From Parapristionchus giblindavisi (taxonomy: Eukaryota; Nematoda; Chromadorea; Rhabditida; Diplogasteridae), in the NCBI GenBank assembly GCA_943737045.1, contig CALSFV010000305.1, forward strand, positions 118,501 to 182,500: a stretch of 64,000 nt of DNA, in the 5' to 3' direction. The notes under the pieces are model-generated. The model was not told where the DNA came from and ran no database searches. It saw only the letters and a list, made by a program, of their open reading frames with translations. The position numbers were made by a program, and so were the translations under genes. Position 1 is the first letter of the stretch. Every line of letters begins with the position of its first letter. Shown here one piece after another: positions 10,701 through 19,131 of the stretch.

Positions 10701-13197
10701 TACAATCAATATAACCAAAATTTCTTATTAATCATTCTTCTCCGCACATGGAATTCACAAAATCTCCAATGAGCATACATGGACGGCATTGCCGCTAGCG
10801 GCAAGACCCACCCGATTTTTGCCTCCGACCCACCCGATTTTCTCAAAAATCGATCAAAAAATGATCCGCGAAGTGAAATTATTACATTTACATGCCCCAT
10901 ATTTTCCTCCGACCCACCCGATTTTAATTTCCAGCGACAATGGCCGCCCATGCATGCCAATGAGAATGAAAACTCCACTACTATCAACAATAGACTAACT
11001 GGTCACTGGTCGTTTCGTTAATGTCTCCGTTGCTTTTCCTTCCTCTTCTTCTTCTTCTTCTTTATCATCACAATCATCATTATCGTTTACCGTATCCTCT
11101 TCTCCTCCAATTCGTTCTTCATTCATGTTCAAGACTGCATCCTGTGATCAGGTAAACATCAATAAATCAAATTCTCATGCGAACTTAAGTATTCTTCAAA
11201 GAAAAGTCTAATAATAAAAATCGATCAATAAATGTTTTGGACAAATAAAGTAATCAATATAGGTCGCATAGCTAGGTTATCGGTTTTAAAAATCCGGTCT
11301 GCTTTTTCGATTTTTGGCAAATTTGGCATAAAATCAGGTCAGGTTTTTCGATTTTTGTGAAATTTTGCCTCAAAATCAGGTCAGGTTTTTCAATTTTTGT
11401 GAAATTGCGACTCAAAATCCTCTCAGGCTTGGTACTTTGTAACATACTTTTCGACCTAGGGTAATCAATAATATATAAATAAAAAGACTAGCACAAACCA
11501 TAGGTCGAAAAGTAGGTTATAAAGTACCAAGCCTGACCGGATTTTGAGCCAAAATTTCGCAAAAATCGAAAAACCTGACCGGATTTTGAGCCAAAATTGC
11601 ACAAAAATCGAAAAAACCTGACCGGATTTTGAGCCAAATTTGCCAAAAATCGAAATACCTGACCGGATTTTGAAAACCGATAACCTAGCTATACGACCTA
11701 TGGCACAAACCACATGATGATGGTAATCATCTTGATCGTATTCATCGATTCGACCATCACGAGAGGATGTGGTAGTCCCATCGTATACAGCAGCAATCTA
11801 TCAACCATAGAATAAGTAAATTATCGATTAAACTGTTTAACAAGTACCGTATACCACCGCTCGAAGGGGGATGTACGGTAACATTACTAATTAACACCAT
11901 ACACCACCTTTAAATATTTATATATTTACAATGAAACAACCAAAATATTATAGTGCATACGGCCAACTATCGTACCTTTATAAGGTATATGTGATTATTG
12001 ATTGTTTATTGATTTTATGATTATTGATTATCTATATTTGATGACTCACCCTCTCACGATAAAGACCGCTAACAGCAAGGAAAGACAGCTGCACGAAATG
12101 ACCAATCATCTGCAATGTACAGTGTATATCGTAAGATCAAAGGGGGGTGGAGTCACTACAGTAATTTGGATCACTCACCGAGGCTACAGTATTAGATTGT
12201 GCGATTAGGGATCCGAATTCACTGTATTGATCCAACTTCTCCGTAATCGACTGAAAAAAAGATTGACTTCAAAATCAATGTGATGTAATATTAGCCCGCA
12301 CAGTAATATTACCCGATATCGCATGAAGCTACGGAACTCCATCACTCCCATATTGCTTTTTTCCCTCTGATTAATCATGTTTTAACTGATGGAAAACAAA
12401 ATAAATAAATAAATAAATACAGCCTCAGTGAACTGGACATCATTAAGGCGAAACATAATCTATTATAAAGTTGTACTCTAATAATTTGTATAGCATTCTA
12501 AGGCCCGCTATTTATTTTTCTGTATTGCGGATAGTTCTGATTCATTCTGGGAAAGTTTGCCTCATTTAAATGAAAAAATCCTTTTTCTTTTCCTAACTCA
12601 TGGTCAGATGTTTGAATCCAATTATGATCAAGTGCACAAGTAAAATCATGAATGTTTTTTTTTTAAAAACCGAAAAAGTGCCAGAATTGTCTACTTTCCT
12701 TTTGAACATAACAATAGTTCATTGGACGATACACTGACCTCTGCTGCATTCTCATTACAAATACCCTCCAGTATGCGTGTCATCAGCTCAATTCTCTCCT
12801 CGTATTCTGGAAGTAGACCAACACTCAATCGAATCTGCAAATCAACATTTTACAATTTTTTTATGATCATTATGCGAGCAGTTGATTTTAACTCAAAGTA
12901 CCAAAATCTTGAGGGATAATACAATATTTCATCACGTTCTCAACTTCAGAGGCCGTATACATGAACTTTGGCAATTCGTTTGTCGGAAAACGTGACGTCA
13001 CAAACGTAGGGGTTGGGGGGGGGAGGTTCTCTGGCAAACGCCTCCACCTACGGTTGTGACGTCAAGTTTACCGGCAAACAGTTCATGGATACCTATAGTA
13101 TCATGAATTCCACTCAATCATTAAACACCTAACGTACATGATTCGCAGCTATGCTCGCCTCCATACTCCTTCTCAGTCTATCCCGTATCGCTTCCAT
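4733..13197 (-). CDS. Charged, probably nuclear protein of unknown function (447 aa), last intron carries a 4.3-kb transposon
   Basis: Thirteen exons: 13138-13197, 12739-12834, 12179-12250, 12050-12109, 11711-11797, 11000-11141, 10610-10684, 10343-10422, 10076-10215, 9878-10001, 9653-9829, 9356-9483 and 4733-4835. All phases agree. The ATG follows an AG acceptor directly, so it is probably trans-spliced. The N-terminal 100 residues look helical (motifs such as LLPEYEERIELM). The middle is acidic with poly-Glu and Asp runs (EEEEEEG, DEEDDDK) and alternates with Ser/Thr and Lys/Arg stretches (RTRSSKRR). A coiled-coil-like segment (ARKQIEKIEEEEK) lies near the C-terminus. This composition suggests a nuclear or chromatin protein, but I recognise no domain. 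If exon 12 is read past its donor it stops four bases later, giving a 414-aa form. The distal exon fits exactly in phase across the transposon-bearing intron. Confidence 0.68.
4907..5345 (+). repeat. Left arm of the foldback family
   Basis: The first 340 bp match the right arm (8880-9221, inverted) almost base for base. The following 100 bp (to about 5345) match the left-arm-type fragment at 49690-49925 but not the right arms, so this is the internal edge of the element. Positions 5132-5205 carry a tRNA-like pair of motifs, TGGTGTAGTGGCGAAG and GGATTCGATGCC. Confidence 0.8.
5430..5636 (+). other. Short acidic reading frame inside the foldback element
   Basis: Positions 5430-5636 encode an acidic stretch (RSGEEGELDVES, then RDEDEEADPDWNADDE) followed by a GT donor-like site at 5631. 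It lies between the left arm and the RTE and could be the surviving N-terminal exon of the element's own protein, since acidic N-termini are common in transposases. I cannot assign a family, and it may be non-functional. Confidence 0.3.
5700..8615 (+). mobile_element. RTE-type non-LTR retrotransposon
   Basis: One long ORF encodes an apurinic-type endonuclease plus reverse transcriptase. It is followed within about 60 bp by a short tandem TTATG repeat (8594-8615), a typical 3' end for RTE-clade elements. The 5' edge near 5700 is approximate. It is more GC-rich than the surrounding introns. It lies inside the foldback element at 4907-9221. Confidence 0.85.
5809..8559 (+). CDS. RTE retrotransposon polyprotein (endonuclease, reverse transcriptase), 916 aa
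   Basis: The uninterrupted 916-codon frame has the AP-endonuclease domain at about residues 1-250: NINVRS, FVIGDLNARV with the catalytic GDLNA motif, WTWRSPNG and the terminal CDSDHR. Reverse transcriptase spans about 420-720: NYRPISLLSV, QAGFRPGYST, LIDFRKAFDR, GVKQGDTISP, the catalytic AYADDI box and AKYLGSW. The C-terminus has the RTE hallmark GRPLERWRNEI followed by a Trp-rich end. The frame is already open upstream of 5809 and a CxxC segment lies there in another frame, so the true start is uncertain. With no stops or frameshifts it is probably a young copy and possibly active. Confidence 0.9.
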   Translation: MGCRLPFIIGNINVRSLSTRTRQEEFDRALSKISFDVVCLTESRIAGRGSVCLPLSSSTLYYSGGNQAHHGVAFAVRDRLSSSIKFAGISQRVAVLQLLTLKLHLIVVYAPTSNSTDVDYDEVIDTVEESMRDCPAGYRTFVIGDLNARVKREGGVEEIVGHFTYADMNDRGRRVVEFCTRNGMRIWNTWFKLRMARRWTWRSPNGITKHQIDFIIGPRSAPVTNCHVINRFECDSDHRMIRLELDVGVRRRWMKERRPRKEFDRQAYRRNANVLSDLAIPIPNDANTAYQSIVALTEITALDCWKEKEERRKISPRTQKLLERRHQLKGDPRTALEYVQCCKAARVNLIEDIRRRKEDQLLEAIRKGRSVSRLTKEEGMTKRRMLFNEPVSMMASQSYTEHTVRKFYEDLYNPTVPLPCAIPSSEDPLPPFLKDEISHAIGTLKSGHSAGADGVKPDMLLVSEAAITPLITRMLNGIVDGEHIPPELLTSRVTLLHKGGDSNDIGNYRPISLLSVICKVATKAVLNRITSQLEDAEDYSQAGFRPGYSTIDHIHAIHQLIEKTTEYKIPLHMALIDFRKAFDRVEWPAVWQSLSIQGIHSSLIELLRRFYEGTITKIQVNESAVEVDVRRGVKQGDTISPKLFNCVLRMALDTIDWENTGLNVNGVRLTSLAYADDILLIAKNRIDLKRMLLKVIDAVAGVGLEVHPGKTTLLTSSAANREPIELNGGYRFEYKQGAKYLGSWISLPLQPSYEIKRRVQCGWLAWRSIGHLLKHPTVDREIRKRAFNACIMSTVLYGSECWVMRESDKNELRVAQRKMERRMIGVTWKDRWTNDHVRRETGVMDWVEEATKRKLNWAKKIRTMDDNRWTRRLTVWIPYDRISNRGQGRPLERWRNEITKRIGQRWWSLTDDEWTP
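8820..9221 (-). repeat. Right arm of the foldback family
   Basis: Read on the minus strand from 9221, this is a near-identical copy of the left arm for about 340 bp. It continues into AT-rich sequence (8820-8880) that matches the internal side of the arm at 48937-49680 rather than the left arm. The two internal edges are therefore distinguishable. Confidence 0.8.
10768..10964. repeat. MITE-like repeat with imperfect terminal inverted repeats
   Basis: The ends read ATGAGCATACATGGACGGC and, inverted, ATTGGCATGCATGGGCGGCC. The interior has three copies of GACCCACCCGATTTT. It lies in an intron of the gene at 4733-13197. The open frames on both strands here come from the repeat and are not exons. 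Confidence 0.55.
11259..11460 (+). repeat. MULE-like MITE, copy 1
   Basis: This 202-bp element begins ATAGGTCG and ends CGACCTAGG. A perfect 9-bp direct repeat, GTAATCAAT, flanks it (11250-11258 and 11461-11469). The interior is a tandem array built on a unit resembling AATCAGGTCAGGTTTTTCG. A 9-bp duplication is the usual signature of Mutator-like transposition. Confidence 0.75.
11500..11702 (-). repeat. MULE-like MITE, copy 2, opposite orientation
   Basis: This is the inverted counterpart of the preceding element: ATAGGTCG to CGACCTATG, with internal repeats of ACCTGACCGGATTTTGAG. Its own direct repeat, GCACAAACC, lies at 11491-11499 and 11703-11711. Together the two copies form a palindrome of about 440 bp with a 40-bp loop. 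The right end lies about 10 bp from the splice donor of the exon at 11711-11797. Confidence 0.75.
12960..13087. repeat. Palindromic MITE containing TGACGTCA sites
   Basis: Near-perfect inverted arms begin CATGAAC and end GTTCATG. Both arms carry a GTGACGTCA-type motif and a run of G in the loop. It lies in intron 1 of the gene at 4733-13197. TGACGTCA is the CRE/ATF consensus, so the element could carry binding sites, but that is inference. Confidence 0.7.
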
Positions 13198-13591
13198 CTA
13201 CAGTATAATGTAACACACTCTACCCCCTTGCATAACCTTCATACCGTAATCAAAATATATATCATCCAGAAGGAGAACAACCTGTACAGTGGATATACGT
13301 CATGTGGAAAGTAGAGTATTTATTAAAAAATGAAATGAATACAACAAAATTGAATTTTAAAAGCGAAAGCAATATATTGTAGGGGGGCGGAGCTTCGAGG
13401 TAAGTGCGTAAGTGAGGTCAGTTAGTACAATGTATGAGATCAAAGTGATCGTGTATTAGCATGTTAAAATAAAGATTACGGTATAATACATTGATTAGGT
13501 CATATTATAGCAGATTACGGTAGTACCATTAGAGCATATTATGGTCGATTACGGTAGTATGACATATTATAAGTGAGGCTGGTAGCAGCAC

Positions 13592-14121
13592 CTATTCCTT
13601 CTTGGGAGGACGTCCACGTCCACGCTTGGCGCTGCCCGCGGGGGCCTTGGCATTCGAAGTGACCTTGGGTCCCGATGAAGCAGCGACAGGAGACGCAGCG
13701 GCCTTGGGAGGGCGTCCGCGTCCCTTCTTGGCGACAGTTGCGGCCTTGGGAGGGCGTCCGCGTCCCTTCTTGGCGACAGTTGCGGCCTTAAATAGAGAAT
13801 ATTAAATCAAAGCAATGCGGAAAACCTTAAGCCTAGAGAGCTTATTAAAGGGACGAATTAAATAAAAATGCATTGAGAGAAATGTCTTTGGAAAAAAAAC
13901 GTGAAAAAAATTCAGTCCATGATAAATTGGTTACTCGCCCTTTAATTGATGAAATAAAGAATAATAAAATTATTAATGTTAGATATTTTAACTGATTGTA
14001 TTTGTACCTTGGGGGTGGAAGGTGCAACCTTCTTCGATGCAACACTCTTCTTCACTACTCCTCCCTTCTTTGGTGGACGACCACGACCTCTCTTGGCCAC
14101 CACAGCAGTTGCGTTCGTCAT
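13592..14121 (-). CDS. AT-hook (HMGA-like) protein 1, 102 aa
   Basis: Two exons: 14008-14121 and 13592-13786. The ATG lies three bases after a TTTGTAG acceptor, consistent with trans-splicing. The protein contains four AT-hooks (core GRGRPPK) near residues 11, 45, 59 and 95, separated by Ala/Lys/Ser/Pro-rich linkers (VKKSVASKKVAPSTPK). AT-hooks bind the minor groove of AT-rich DNA, and such proteins act as architectural chromatin factors; C. elegans has related small HMGA-type proteins. The second exon contains a perfect 42-bp tandem duplication (ATVAKKGRGRPPKA twice). It lies 394 bp upstream of the next gene and 518 bp downstream of a second AT-hook gene, all on one strand. Confidence 0.85.
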
Positions 14122-14638
14122 CTTCTACAAATAAATGCAAGCTCTTGTTTAAGCAATATTCTTTCCACCTTGCCAGGATACGGTCGGCGCAAGAGCAATA
14201 GCCACGTTTGCCATATTGAGGGCGCCAAAGATATTCACATTGGTCGATGAACCAATCAATAATCGATTAACTATGGAAATTGATATAAAACTAGCTCAAG
14301 AACTTTATTCAAACTGTCGATTACGAGTGACGAGTGACTGTAAGTGCCGAAGGAAGAGAACACAAGAGATCAAACGTAGTGGAAAGTGTGAAAGAATTAC
14401 TGTGAGTGAGTATGATCACGAATAGAGTTACAAAAACATCGAACAGAAAAAAAATGGAATTAGAATGAGTAAATGTATGGGTAAACGAGTGGGGTTAAGA
14501 GAAATTCCCAGTCCCAGACTGTCAAATCAAAAAAAAGATTAACATGGACAAATATTAGTGTGTACTGCGCTACAGAAGGAGACAGAGAGTCAACATGTTA
14601 GACAGAGTGATTACGGTAGGGTTACGGTAGAAAAGGGT

Positions 14639-16041
14639 CTACTGGGTCTTGGCAGGACGTCCGCGTCCACGTTTCTTAGCAGGAGGAGAAGATGCACCTT
14701 CACCCTCATCATCATCAGACTCCTACAATAATAAACAAATTAAATACATAATTCGTTATACTTCCACAGTTAAAATTGACCATTTTGCCTCGAATTGGAA
14801 CAATAATGTAGGATACATACAAATAAATAGCAAAATTAAAAAAAAATAATGTAGCATTATTATTCATTCTAATGCATCGTTACATTTGACTTACGTGCCT
14901 ACGCCGTAAGCTCCACCGTAACGACGGAGACGCGGCGGAGGAGGTTACGGCGTACACACGTAAGGAAAATGTAACGATGCATAAAGCCGAGATTGATTCT
15001 TAAGAATTTAAGATGGCTACAGTAATCCTCAGATGTTGCACGTACCGAGGCAGCTGGAGCGGCCTTCTTGGGTGGACGACCGCGTCCACGTCCACTAGCG
15101 GGAGTTGAAGGAGTCACGGGAGCGGGAGCAGGGCTCTGGGATGCGGATGCCGATGAAGCATCATCACCAGACTCCTACAATAATAAACAAATGTTTGGAA
15201 AATTTTTTAAAAGTTAAAATTGACCATTTTGCCTTGAACTATCCTAGAACAATATTGTGTTATAGGATACTATACAAATAAAGAAAATTTTTAAAAAAAA
15301 AAAACATAGTATTATCCTTCTGGTTAATTCAACCTAACTGTCTCGTTGTGGTGTTGTATGTATGTGTCCCTAATCTATTTCTCTATGTATTTCATTATCA
15401 TGCTTACCTGAAACCCACACAAAGATATTATTATTATTATTCTTTATCTGAGATTGACGATCAAGAATTTAAGAAGGCTTCAGTAATACTCAAAAGTGAC
15501 ACGTACCGAAGCGGCCTTCTTGGGTGGACGACCGCGTCCACGTCCACTAGCGGGAGTTGAAGGAGTCACGGGAGCGGGAGCAGGACTCTGGGAGGCAGAC
15601 GGAGATGAAGCATCATCTGAAGAGGCATCCTAAACAACCATTTGCTTAATTATTAGCACCGAGATATGATGGCCAGATTTAACACAGTTAATGTGGAGAG
15701 TACTGTACAAAGTAGCTACAGTAATCAAAAAAATTATAGTGATTCCTATATAAGGTATACCTTGACAGCCTTCTTAGGAGGGCGTCCACGTCCCCTCTTT
15801 GCGCCAGCAGCCTTAAATACGTCCAATTGAGGATAGTTACGCATTACGATAAAGATTGGAAACATTCAAGCACAGTAATCAACCGAGTAGAGTAACCGTC
15901 TCACAAAAAAATATTATTAATATTAAAGAATGATCATACCTTAGGGGCAGCTGCAGCCTTCTTGGCTACTCCTCCCTTCTTCGGAGGGCGTCCACGGCCT
16001 CGCTTCACTGGAGCTACGGCAGTTTCAGTGTCACTAGCCAT
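14639..16041 (-). CDS. AT-hook (HMGA-like) protein 2, 162 aa, with duplicated exons
   Basis: Five exons: 15940-16041, 15761-15811, 15507-15629, 15046-15174 and 14639-14722, in perfect phase; the ATG follows a TTTTGTAG acceptor by one base. Each exon carries one AT-hook (RGRGRPPKK or variant). Exon 1 is basic. Exons 3 and 4 each add an acidic/Ser run followed by the same Ala/Pro segment (SQSPAPAPVTPSTPASGRG). The last exon ends in an acidic segment and a final hook. Exons 3 and 4 are clear duplicates, and the flanking intron sequence is also repeated (CCTACAATAATAAACAAAT recurs). The role is probably architectural chromatin binding. A palindromic MITE occupies intron 4. Confidence 0.85.
14872..14982. 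repeat. Palindromic MITE in an AT-hook gene intron
   Basis: Inverted arms of about 40 bp (ATGCATCGTTACATTT... and its complement ending GTAACGATGCAT) surround a GC-rich 30-bp loop. It is confined to the last intron of the AT-hook gene at 14639-16041. I saw no second copy in the window. Confidence 0.75.
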
Positions 16042-16521
16042 TCTACAAAACATCAATGATTATGTCACACAGTGACTGGATGAAGGGGGGAGACCACCAG
16101 GGTGATAGATAGATATGTATTCAATACAGCCCGTAAACTGATCGATAAATCAAGACGAAAAATCAATACAGGGATATACTGCCAAAGCCTTTATGCAAAA
16201 GAATGTTGAGATTTCCAAAGCAGAGATCAGAGTTTAAGAAAGTGAAATAGGGTTACAAAGTGCGAACAAATGAATGAAGTAAATAAATTGAAGGTGGTTA
16301 TGATGAAGGGGGTGAACGGTGTTATAATTTATTAAATTACATTAAGTTAATAATGCATAGAATGTAATATACATAGTGATCGTTTTGGGTCTCAATGCAA
16401 AGAATATGCAATTTCAGTATAAAGCAGCAGTAATAGTATCGATTAGCATCAAAAGTTACTGTAGCAGGACGGGGGGGGGACAGGGAGCTCGTGTTACGGT
16501 ACACAATGGCCGCCACACTCG

Positions 16522-17051
16522 TTACTGCTTCTTGGGACGTCCACGGCCGCGCTTCTCTCCGTTAGCAGTAGGAGTCGCAGGCTTGGAGCTCGATGGAGCT
16601 TCAGCAGCAGCAGCCTCGACCTCCTCAGCCTCACCCTCGGGTGTCTTCTCAGAATCAGCCTCAGCCTTCTTAAATATACTCAATTAACTAAGCAATAAAA
16701 AATTTCGACTCATTTAAATAAGTGGACAGACCAAAGGAAGGATACAAAATAGCCGTATTTGGTTATAAATATAACACAATTCAAACTGTACTTCAGGTAC
16801 AAAAAATAAAGTGGATACCTTGACGGGAGAAGCGGCGTTCTTCGGTGGACGTCCGCGTCCTCTCTTCGCCCCTGAAGTAGTCTGAAAAAAGGAGGAAATA
16901 CTTGTACTGTCCGCAACACAATAACTATTTCTTCATTTAAAAAGTAGCCTACCGTATCCTTCTTGGTCACTCCGCCCTTCTTAACGGCGCCTCCGCTCTT
17001 GGGTGGACGCCCGCGGCCACGCTTCACTACTGGAGCTGGTGAGTCGGACAT
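16522..17051 (-). CDS. AT-hook (HMGA-like) protein 3, 102 aa
   Basis: Three exons: 16953-17051, 16819-16881 and 16522-16668. A TTTGCAG acceptor lies 9 bp before the ATG. There are three AT-hooks (KRGRGRPPK near residue 10, again near 38, and KRGRGRPKK at the extreme C-terminus). The segment between hooks 2 and 3 is acidic and Ala-rich (EGEAEEVEAAAAEA), resembling the acidic tail of HMGA proteins but placed before the last hook. It is the first of three tandem AT-hook genes and shares the same N-terminal exon design (short acidic start, hook, then a KKGGV-type basic tail). Confidence 0.85.
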
Positions 17052-17507
17052 GATACTTGTCTGCAAACAATCAATAATTGATTTCATTCGCCAAATAGCA
17101 ATCAATAATCGAGTGGGAGAGGTATTTCATACGGTACAACAGGTACCGGTGGAACGTCAATAGATCAAATAGTTGGACGCAAAAACCATTTTATACTGAG
17201 GTTAAAACAGTACACATGTAAGTTAGGTAACAGCTAACTGCAGAATACGAAACAAGAAACAAACAAATAACACAAAGGATTGGAATGAATGAGATGTGGG
17301 GAAAATACACGTTTAATTAGAAAATGAATTGGTATACTAGGAACCAATAATGCCTACAGTAATCTATTGGATATTGATTTTTTTAGCATAATTACTGAAA
17401 GAACTACTTGTATAACTATTGTTAGCAGAATTAGTGGATTGCACAGGACACAACTACATCGATGATCCAATATCAATCGATAGTGTTGAGGATACAGTAA
17501 GCTGCAC

Positions 17508-17811
17508 TCAAACCGAACTCTCCAAGCAACCGCCACCCTGGAAAGAGACAACCAATAAACGATTCGTTCACACTGCTAATCAATCGATAATAGAGACAAT
17601 AAATAATCGATAATCAATCAATAATCACAAAAAAATAAATCTCTAATGACATACCCTATGGCGCGATGGTGCACCCTTATCCTTGGCAGTCTTTCTAATA
17701 GGAGTCGATGTAATGCACGATGATAGATCATAGTTCGGTTGTGGACGACAGCAATCACATATTGTGTGAAGAGATGATGGCACAGTGACAACCATTTCCT
17801 AAAATCGATAC

Positions 17812-17850
<39 letters not shown>

Positions 17851-18768
17851 AGTAAATCAAATTATCCGTATAATAACAATAATAATAAATTTATCTGCAC
17901 TCGGAGTATATTTTTTTATGATTCGATTCGATATTAAATGTTTGAAAAATATGATAAAGTTTGGAGATTAGAAAGAAGGCTACGAATACATGATCGTAGC
18001 ATACAATATTTATGAGCTATGAATAAGATTTTCACAAATAAAAGCTATCATCTATCAACTGCTATAATCTGATTGTCATAATACCCAAAGTTCGAAACGT
18101 GCAATCACCTGGTCAAGTTTCGGCTCGTTAAAATCCTTCAGAAATATTTCGACCAATTTGGAGAAGTGGCCAAACATCTGAAGGGAAAAAATATTTATCG
18201 TATATTCATATTCTTTTGGAATTTATTCTTTTATTTTTAATTGGTTAAATGATTTGTATAAGCCTGCTAGACATGGCAGAGGGTTTGCTCGCGACTGCTA
18301 AGAGCAATGCTTTTTGTATACGGATACCAATCTTGCAAACCTTCTATTATTTTTTATTATTTATCTTTAAAAAAATCAATAAAATTATGTAATGAGAGTG
18401 AAATAAAACCTCATCACGTCGAGAGTCTGCTCGTCGGCGTTGTCTTGCTAGTCGATCGAAACTCATCTGAACCAAAGTCACCAGTTAGATTGACGTTTCA
18501 TCTTGTCTACAAAAGAAGGTCCATCATGAGATGAGGTTGAACTTACAGGCACTCCTTCGTAGGCATCAATCAATAATCTCGACATCTCCACCATCATTCT
18601 ACTAGTATACGAATGCTCTCGCTCATTATGGATCAACAACTGGAATCAATAAATAAAATTTTCGTCAATTATAAATCATCCAACAAATCCAACCTTTCCC
18701 AGCAGCCTCGACATACGCTCAATATCGGTGGCCGAATTGATGGTAGTAGTGCGGCCTACTGTATCCAT
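17508..18768 (-). CDS. Unknown protein, 136 aa
   Basis: Five exons: 18694-18768, 18547-18639, 18109-18177, 17655-17798 and 17508-17537, phase-consistent, ending in GGGCLESSV. The ATG lies directly on a TTTCAG acceptor. The N-terminal 80 residues look helical (IERMSRLLGK, MMVEMSRLLI, FSKLVEIFLKDF). They are followed by a cysteine cluster (CDCCRPQ plus a further Cys) that could bind metal, and a basic segment. I recognise no family. It starts 364 bp after the end of the 575-aa gene on the same strand, the spacing expected inside a nematode operon. Confidence 0.65.
17812..17849. repeat. (ATT)n microsatellite
   Basis: About 12 copies of ATT lie in an intron of the 136-aa gene. Similar trinucleotide runs occur elsewhere in introns of this window. 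Confidence 0.9.
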
Positions 18769-19131
18769 CTGAAATATCGATCGATAATTGATTAGACAAT
18801 ATACAAAAGACTAGTGCATCTCCATAGGCACAACATGAGAAGAAAGTGATAACTGATGGGAGAGTGAGAAAAGAACTGAACAACCAATCGATAAATCAAT
18901 ATATCGATTTATGAATAGATCAGATAGTGCCTATGGCCAAGGACCGAGTAAGTGATATTAACGTGCATACTACTGTACCAACAATAACCATTTATTTAAA
19001 TAAATAGCATTAATGTTAATGACAACAACTACAATTAGGGTGCATAATGTAGTAGTCACTTACACACACACAAACAACACAAAGCAAAAAGGTGAGTGGA
19101 TCGATATATCGATAGATTTGTTTATCTTACT

